Positions 5,820-9,860 of a DNA stretch of 9,860 nt are shown one piece after another (position 1 is the stretch's first letter; each line of letters starts with the position of its first letter). Source of the stretch: an uncultured Desulfobacterales bacterium (GTDB taxonomy: Bacteria > Desulfobacterota > Desulfobacteria > Desulfobacterales > G020354645). The notes under the pieces were generated by a model, which was given only the letters and a program-made list of their open reading frames with translations, was not told where the DNA came from and ran no database searches. The stretch covers positions 792-10,651 of the forward strand of contig CAMYNZ010000118.1 in NCBI GenBank assembly GCA_947259865.1, given 5' to 3'. The translations under genes were made by a program, and so were the position numbers.

Positions 5820-7151
5820 ATGTTTGAAAATCTAAGCGACAAGCTTAACATAATATTCAAAAAGCTAAAAGGGCACGGCAAATTATCTGAAAAGAATATC
5901 GAGTCGGGCCTAAAAGAAGTCCGCATGGCGCTGCTGGAAGCGGACGTTCATTACCGGGTCGTCAAAAAACTCATCGCCGATATAAAAAAGCGCGCCCTGG
6001 GCCAGGACGTCATGGATAGTCTGACGCCCGGCCAGCAGGTCGTAAAAATCGTCAATGCTGAGCTGACACAACTTATGGGTTCCCGCAATGAAGCCCTCAA
6101 CCTTTCAGGCACCCAGCCCGTGTCTGTCATGCTGGTGGGTCTGCAGGGTTCTGGTAAAACCACGACCGCCGGTAAACTGGCTGTATATCTAAGAAAAACA
6201 GGGAAGAAACCCTATCTGGTTCCGGCGGATGTGTATCGTCCTGCGGCTATTGATCAACTCATAAAATTGGGCGATCAGCTGAACGTCCCGGTTTTTCCGG
6301 CAACGGTTGATATGAAACCGGTAAGGATATGCCAGGATGCGCAATCAGCCGCTCACAAAGCCGGATACGATGTCATGCTGCTGGACACAGCCGGACGCCT
6401 GCATGTGGATACAGAATTAATGGCTGAACTTGAAGCCATCAAGAAAGCGATCAGACCATCCGACATATTGTTGGTAGCAGATGCCATGACCGGCCAGGAT
6501 GCAGTCAACATTGCAAAATCATTCGACAGCGCACTGGATATCGGCGGGGTTGTATTATCCAAATTGGATGGCGACGCCCGGGGGGGTGCCGCCCTTTCCA
6601 TCAAAGCCATCACCAACAAGCCCATAAAATTTGTCGGTGTAGGCGAAAAACTCAACCAGCTGGAGCCCTTCCATCCGGATCGGATGGCTTCCCGCATCCT
6701 GGGTATGGGAGACGTTCTCACATTAATTGAGAAGGCCCAGTCAGTGGTTGACGAAAAGCAAGCGGCCGAACTCGAAAAGAAACTGCGCAAAAGCCAGTTC
6801 ACGCTGGAGGACTTTCGAAACCAGATGGTCCAGATTCGCAAAATGGGTTCTTTAGCGGATCTGCTCAAGATGATGCCCGGTATCGGCAACATCAAACAAC
6901 TCAAAAACCTCGAGGTAGACGACAAAGAACTGGTCAAAATCGAGGCCATCATTAATTCCATGACACCTCTGGAACGGCAAAAACACGCCATCATCAATGG
7001 AAGCCGTCGCAAGAGAATTGCCCGGGGCAGCGGTACGCGGATTCAGGACGTAAATCAACTTTTAAAAAATTACACGCAAGTTATGAAAATGATGAAAAAG
7101 CTAAATAAGGGCGGTATGCGCGGTATGGGCCGCGGCATGCTGCCCCTCTAA
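5820..7151 (+). CDS. ffh: Signal recognition particle protein Ffh (SRP54)
   Basis: 443 residues from the ATG at 5820. I prefer it to the in-frame TTG at 5814 because the family begins MFENLSDKL and a CAGG lies about 10 bases upstream. N domain at about 1-85. The G domain has P-loop [15 protein letters not shown] (107-121), DVYRPAA (137-143), DTAGR (189-193) and [13 protein letters not shown] (247-259). The methionine-rich M domain runs from about 295 to the end, with MMPGIGN (351-357), the RNA-binding RIARGSGT (399-406) and a Met/Gly-rich tail. Ffh binds 4.5S RNA and signal sequences on ribosomes and delivers them to FtsY at the membrane by GTP-dependent docking. Length is normal and all motifs are present. 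It is the first gene of the operon: rpsP starts 11 bp after its stop, and two promoter candidates precede it. No 4.5S RNA gene was found here. Confidence 0.98.
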   Translation: MFENLSDKLNIIFKKLKGHGKLSEKNIESGLKEVRMALLEADVHYRVVKKLIADIKKRALGQDVMDSLTPGQQVVKIVNAELTQLMGSRNEALNLSGTQPVSVMLVGLQGSGKTTTAGKLAVYLRKTGKKPYLVPADVYRPAAIDQLIKLGDQLNVPVFPATVDMKPVRICQDAQSAAHKAGYDVMLLDTAGRLHVDTELMAELEAIKKAIRPSDILLVADAMTGQDAVNIAKSFDSALDIGGVVLSKLDGDARGGAALSIKAITNKPIKFVGVGEKLNQLEPFHPDRMASRILGMGDVLTLIEKAQSVVDEKQAAELEKKLRKSQFTLEDFRNQMVQIRKMGSLADLLKMMPGIGNIKQLKNLEVDDKELVKIEAIINSMTPLERQKHAIINGSRRKRIARGSGTRIQDVNQLLKNYTQVMKMMKKLNKGGMRGMGRGMLPL

Positions 7152-7156
7152 AGGAG
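7150..7156 (+). promoter_or_regulatory. strong ribosome binding site of rpsP
   Basis: AAAGGAG overlaps the ffh stop codon and lies 6 bases before the rpsP ATG, giving S16 its own strong initiation signal within the operon. Confidence 0.8.
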
Positions 7157-7162
7157 AATCAA

Positions 7163-7417
7163 ATGGCAGTTAAGATCAGATTGGCAAGACACGGCGCTAA
7201 AAAAAGACCTTTCTACCGAATTGTGATAGCTGACAGTGAATCCCCGAGGGATGGTAAATACCTGGAAAATGTCGGTACCTATAACCCCCTGGTGGATCCG
7301 GTCGAAGTTTCCTTGAAAAAAGAACGAATCAAATACTGGATGGATCAAGGTGCCAAGCCTTCAGATACCGTTAAAAGTCTTTTGAAAAAGGAGGGTTTTT
7401 TTGCTACGACAGCCTAA
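7163..7417 (+). CDS. rpsP: 30S ribosomal protein S16
   Basis: 84 residues, the usual bacterial S16 length. The N-terminus [20 protein letters not shown] and the core [16 protein letters not shown] (about 28-43) are the family signatures, followed by the basic stretch [16 protein letters not shown] and a short C-terminal helix. S16 binds 16S rRNA in the 5' and central domains early in small-subunit assembly. It has the best ribosome binding site of the operon apart from khpA, fitting a highly expressed protein. It is placed between ffh and khpA, as in many Gram-positive and deltaproteobacterial genomes. Nothing is unusual. Confidence 0.98.
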   Translation: MAVKIRLARHGAKKRPFYRIVIADSESPRDGKYLENVGTYNPLVDPVEVSLKKERIKYWMDQGAKPSDTVKSLLKKEGFFATTA

Positions 7418-7450
7418 ATAGCATCGACACCCCTTCGCGCAACCGCCAAC

Positions 7451-7457
7451 AAAGGAG
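7451..7457 (+). promoter_or_regulatory. strong ribosome binding site of khpA
   Basis: AAAGGAG is 8 bases before the ATG at 7466. It fixes the start of this short gene. Confidence 0.8.
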
Positions 7458-7465
7458 ATGGGGCT

Positions 7466-7696
7466 ATGAAAGATCTGATCAGTTACATTGCGCAAGCACT
7501 GGTTGATCAACCGGAACAGGTATCCGTTTCAGAGGTTGAAGGTAATCAAACATCGGTACTCGAACTTAAGGTTGCCAAAGAGGATCTGGGGAAAGTCATT
7601 GGAAAGCAGGGCAGAACTGCCCGTGCCATGCGCACCATCCTGAGCGCGGCTTCTGCCAAAATTAAAAAACGTACCGTCCTGGAGATTATAGAATAA
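7466..7696 (+). CDS. khpA: KH-domain RNA-binding protein KhpA (YlqC family)
   Basis: 76 residues forming one KH domain. The GxxG loop is G46-K-Q-G49 within [19 protein letters not shown], preceded by a beta strand (SVLELKV) and followed by a helix and a final strand ([12 protein letters not shown]). Proteins of this size and position (rpsP-khpA-rimM-trmD) are the YlqC/KhpA family. In Gram-positive bacteria KhpA partners KhpB/Jag and binds many RNAs; its exact role in Desulfobacterota is not established. A strong ribosome binding site precedes it, and rimM starts four bases after its stop, so the two are probably translated together. Confidence 0.93.
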   Translation: MKDLISYIAQALVDQPEQVSVSEVEGNQTSVLELKVAKEDLGKVIGKQGRTARAMRTILSAASAKIKKRTVLEIIE

Positions 7697-7700
7697 TCCG

Positions 7701-8222
7701 GTGGAAAAGAATGGGTTCATCCCTGTTGGAAAGATTATCGGTGTCCACGGTCTGAATGGGACGATCAAGATATATTCATATGCTGAATCTCTGGCCGTAT
7801 TCGAACCGAACAGTTCCATACTATTGACAGCGGCCGGCGGCTGGAGAGAAATTTACACCATAAAATGGGTTAAACCCCACTCCCGGGGCATACTGCTGGG
7901 TCTGAAAGAAGTAACGAACCGCGACCAGGCTCAGAAGCTGGTGGGTTCAGAAATTCTAATCGAGCGGACCAGACTGCCTGAACCGGAAAATGGCGCCTTT
8001 TACTGGTGTGACCTTATCGGGCTATCCGTATTCTCTTCTGAAGGCGAGTACCTGGGACAGGTGGCCTCGATTATTGCCACCGGAAGCAACGACGTGTATG
8101 TCGTAAAAAACCCTGAGAAATTGAAAAACAATGAAATTTTAATTCCTGCGATTGAATCGGTGGTACAAGAAATAGATCTGGAAGGGCAAATCATACGGGT
8201 AGATTTGCCCGAGGGATTATGA
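7701..8222 (+). CDS. rimM: Ribosome maturation factor RimM
   Basis: 173 residues, typical of RimM. The N-terminal RimM barrel carries VGKIIGVHGLNGTIKIYSY (about 9-27). The PRC-barrel half starts near FYWCDLIGLSVFSSEGEYLG (100-119) and includes the conserved ILIPAI (146-151). RimM binds S19 and the 16S rRNA head and assists 30S maturation. The start is GTG at 7701, four bases after the khpA stop; the ATG at 7711 is out of frame. The nearest GGAG (7681-7684) is too far for an ideal Shine-Dalgarno, so initiation probably depends on coupling with khpA. A 103-bp gap without a recognisable feature separates it from trmD. Confidence 0.95.
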   Translation: MEKNGFIPVGKIIGVHGLNGTIKIYSYAESLAVFEPNSSILLTAAGGWREIYTIKWVKPHSRGILLGLKEVTNRDQAQKLVGSEILIERTRLPEPENGAFYWCDLIGLSVFSSEGEYLGQVASIIATGSNDVYVVKNPEKLKNNEILIPAIESVVQEIDLEGQIIRVDLPEGL

Positions 8223-8325
8223 TCAGATCCAAACCGCAGAGCCCACCGCAATCATTCCGGAAGTCAACGACCACCCGGTTGGTAGGGCAAGAAAGCGAAT
8301 TTAATTAAACAATTATCGATATTTA

Positions 8326-9114
8326 ATGAACTTTATCGTCCTGACAATCTTTCCCCAAATGTTTGATGTCTTTTGGGACCACGGTATAATCAAAAGGACG
8401 ATAGATCAAAATCTGATTACCGCAAACGCGTTAAACATCAGAGATTTTGCATCCGGCAAACACCGTATGACTGACGACAGGCCCTACGGTGGCGGTTGCG
8501 GAATGGTTATGAAGCCCGAGCCGCTGGTCGGTGCATTGAGGGCTGCCCGAAAAAAACTGCCCGAGGCGAAAACAATTCTGTTGACACCCCAGGGCCTTGT
8601 TTTTAATCAAAACACGGCCCACGAATTTAAGGAATATGACGGGCTGATTCTGGTCTGCGGCCGCTATGAGGGCGTAGATGAGCGAGTCTGCCATAGCTTG
8701 ATCGACTTCGAGATTTCAACCGGGGATTATATCCTCACCGGTGGAGAACTGTCAGCCATGATAATCATTGACGCAGTCACCCGGCTGATTCCAGGTGCCC
8801 TGGGCGGTGAAGATTCTGCGGAAAAAGATTCGTTTTCAGACGGGCTTTTGGAACATGCCCAATACACCCGGCCCCGGGAATTTGAGGGCCAAGCGGTACC
8901 GTCAATACTGCACTCAGGCAATCACCGGCAAATCGAGAAGTGGCGGTTGGAATCATCTCTGATTCGCACCTTTTTGAAAAGAAGGGATCTGTTGGAAGAT
9001 AAACGTCTGAACAAACAGGAGATAGACATTTTAAAAAAATGGTGCTCGGATATTGACAAAATTATACGCGCCCAATCTTCACGTGGCACTGGTCCATCAC
9101 CCGGTGCTCAATAA
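8326..9114 (+). CDS. trmD: tRNA (guanine37-N1)-methyltransferase TrmD
   Basis: 262 residues, slightly longer than many TrmD proteins. It makes m1G37 in tRNAs that read CCN, CUN and CGG codons, preventing +1 frameshifting. Family motifs are the start [30 protein letters not shown] (50-66), LLTPQG (85-90), [11 protein letters not shown] (111-121) and the trefoil-knot [14 protein letters not shown] (131-144). R153 and D172 ([13 protein letters not shown]) correspond to the catalytic R154 and D169 of the H. influenzae enzyme. The final ~20 residues ([12 protein letters not shown] at the end) overlap the next gene by 62 bp. The ATG has no good Shine-Dalgarno; its leader (8300-8325) is AT-rich. Confidence 0.97.
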   Translation: MNFIVLTIFPQMFDVFWDHGIIKRTIDQNLITANALNIRDFASGKHRMTDDRPYGGGCGMVMKPEPLVGALRAARKKLPEAKTILLTPQGLVFNQNTAHEFKEYDGLILVCGRYEGVDERVCHSLIDFEISTGDYILTGGELSAMIIIDAVTRLIPGALGGEDSAEKDSFSDGLLEHAQYTRPREFEGQAVPSILHSGNHRQIEKWRLESSLIRTFLKRRDLLEDKRLNKQEIDILKKWCSDIDKIIRAQSSRGTGPSPGAQ

Positions 9115-9634
9115 AAACAACGATATCATTGCGTCTGCGGTGACAAACCTGGATCTGCATGATATCGCAAGAGCCGCAAAAACTTACGGGGTAAAATCAT
9201 TTTATGTCGTTACCCCTCTGAAAGACCAGACCGCGCTGGTGGCCAAAGTTATTTCTCATTGGACCAACGGCGCAGGGTCCGTCTACAATCCCAAAAGGCG
9301 GCAGGCGCTTGAGCTGATAAGGGTGCAGGAAACACTTGAAGCCGTAATCGAAGATATTCGAAACAACAGCGATCACGATAAAAAACCAAGAACCGTTGTG
9401 ACCAGCGCCAGGGATAACCACGTAAACCTGAGTTTTTCCGGGTTTTATGAACTGCTAAAGGCTGGGAACCCGTATCTGCTGGTTTTAGGAACAGCCTGGG
9501 GGCTTTCAGAAAGTATAATTGTCGGTGCTGATTACGTTCTTGAAGCGGTGAAAGGAAATACGAAATACAATCATCTTTCGGTTCGGTCGGCAGCGGCCAT
9601 AATTTTAGATAGAGTGTTAGGTAAAATCGACTAG
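9053..9634 (+). CDS. SPOUT-family RNA methyltransferase (TM1570-type), downstream partner of TrmD
   Basis: 193 residues from a TTG start. The sequence resembles the Thermotoga maritima TM1570 family as I recall it: [37 protein letters not shown] near the N-terminus (11-47), [23 protein letters not shown] (142-164), and the knot-type end [20 protein letters not shown] (171-190). It is a SAM-dependent alpha/beta-knot RNA methyltransferase; its RNA target is not known to me. In some bacteria this domain is fused to TrmD; here it is separate but overlaps trmD by 62 bp in another frame. No other in-frame start exists upstream before a stop (TAA at 9032). A GTG at 9083 would leave almost no residues before the first strand, so TTG 9053 is favoured. 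No good Shine-Dalgarno; translation is probably coupled to trmD. Confidence 0.88.
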   Translation: MTKLYAPNLHVALVHHPVLNKNNDIIASAVTNLDLHDIARAAKTYGVKSFYVVTPLKDQTALVAKVISHWTNGAGSVYNPKRRQALELIRVQETLEAVIEDIRNNSDHDKKPRTVVTSARDNHVNLSFSGFYELLKAGNPYLLVLGTAWGLSESIIVGADYVLEAVKGNTKYNHLSVRSAAAIILDRVLGKID

Positions 9635-9860
9635 GCGTTATCTCAACCCTATAGATTGCGTTTTTAATCAGGGCACAATATTCGGTTGAGCCTGTTTGCC
9701 CGTTAAGCCGGTTGTGCCCGGAAAAAAGGAATCCATCCGTATTTTAATCCCGCCATAAGCGGGAGCAACGGGCTCAACGGGTCAACCTTTTCGAGCGTCA
9801 GAATTCTAATGAAGGCAGCAACACAGTAAGTAGGCGCTAGATGTAGCCATGAGATAACTC
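9635..9860. repeat. Second inverted-repeat element, about 226 bp, possibly continuing past the window
   Basis: It begins directly after the TAG of the methyltransferase. The ends GCGTTATCTCA (9635-9645) and TGAGATAACTC (9850-9860) are inverted repeats with one mismatch in 11. Inside are a perfect 8-bp inverted repeat GGGCACAA/TTGTGCCC (9671-9678 and 9712-9719), an imperfect inverted repeat of about 21 bp (near 9684-9704 and 9766-9786), and a central 6-bp stem TCCCGC/GCGGGA (9748-9753 and 9759-9764, loop CATAA). The left end resembles that of the 3036 element (TCTCAA...TAG...AGAT.GCGTT, about 17 of 23 aligned). There is no ORF of note. It could also contain the leader of a following rplS; I see no clear promoter. 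Confidence 0.5.

Noticed and set aside
6353..7012. 219-residue open frame on the minus strand inside ffh
   Set aside because: Low-complexity serine/methionine-rich translation, the expected shadow of the ffh codons; ffh is complete and well conserved.
8223..8325. Small gene or attenuator between rimM and trmD
   Set aside because: Only 103 bp, with no start codon plus ribosome binding site pair and only a weak short pairing (ACCA/TGGT); nothing supportable.
9671..9719. GGGCACAA/TTGTGCCC inverted repeat as an operon terminator
   Set aside because: The loop is 33 nt and the plus strand continues with CGGAAAAAAGG rather than a T tract, so it does not fit an intrinsic terminator.

Overview
The window looks like chromosomal core sequence of a Desulfobacterota (classical deltaproteobacterium), most likely a Desulfobacterales-type anaerobe. 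This is inferred from the style of the proteins, the gene order ffh-rpsP-khpA-rimM-trmD-SPOUT methyltransferase, a ThiI-like PP-loop enzyme without THUMP, and a hybrid histidine kinase next to an HDOD protein. No database search was possible, so the taxonomy is tentative.

Layout. (1) Positions 1-2306, plus strand: the 3' part of an HDOD/HD-domain protein overlaps by ATGA a GAF-like hybrid histidine kinase with its own receiver domain. (2) 2336-2971, minus strand: endonuclease III (nth), convergent with the kinase. (3) 2972-3390: a gene-free stretch mostly filled by a 332-bp repeat element. The element has near-perfect terminal inverted repeats and contains an inverted pair of REP-like hairpins and two copies of another hairpin. 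(4) 3391-4386, plus: a PP-loop tRNA thiolation-type protein with a probable NFACT-R-like C-terminus. (5) 4387-4620: a degenerate repeat region of short GAAC(A/G)TCC-type units in inverted arms. One arm is translated as the C-terminal tail of RlmN. (6) 4536-5642, minus: rlmN. (7) 5643-5819: divergent promoter region. (8) 5820-9634, plus: a compact translation/secretion operon, ffh, rpsP, khpA, rimM, trmD and a TM1570-type SPOUT methyltransferase. rplS would be the usual next gene but is not in the window. (9) 9635-9860: a second inverted-repeat element that begins right after the last stop codon and resembles the left end of the element at 3036.

How the genes work together. The operon joins protein targeting (SRP protein Ffh), 30S assembly (S16, RimM, KhpA) and tRNA modification (TrmD m1G37, plus a second knotted methyltransferase). 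RlmN (m2A in 23S rRNA and tRNA) and the PP-loop enzyme (probable tRNA thiolation) sit just upstream, so most of the window serves RNA modification and ribosome function. The kinase/HDOD pair is a separate signalling module whose input and output cannot be read here.

The core genes are ordinary. The least explained material is the non-coding repeats: two apparently related IR-bounded elements, a REP pair with compensatory stem changes, and a repeat that has been read into RlmN. I see no convincing undescribed enzymatic or defence system.
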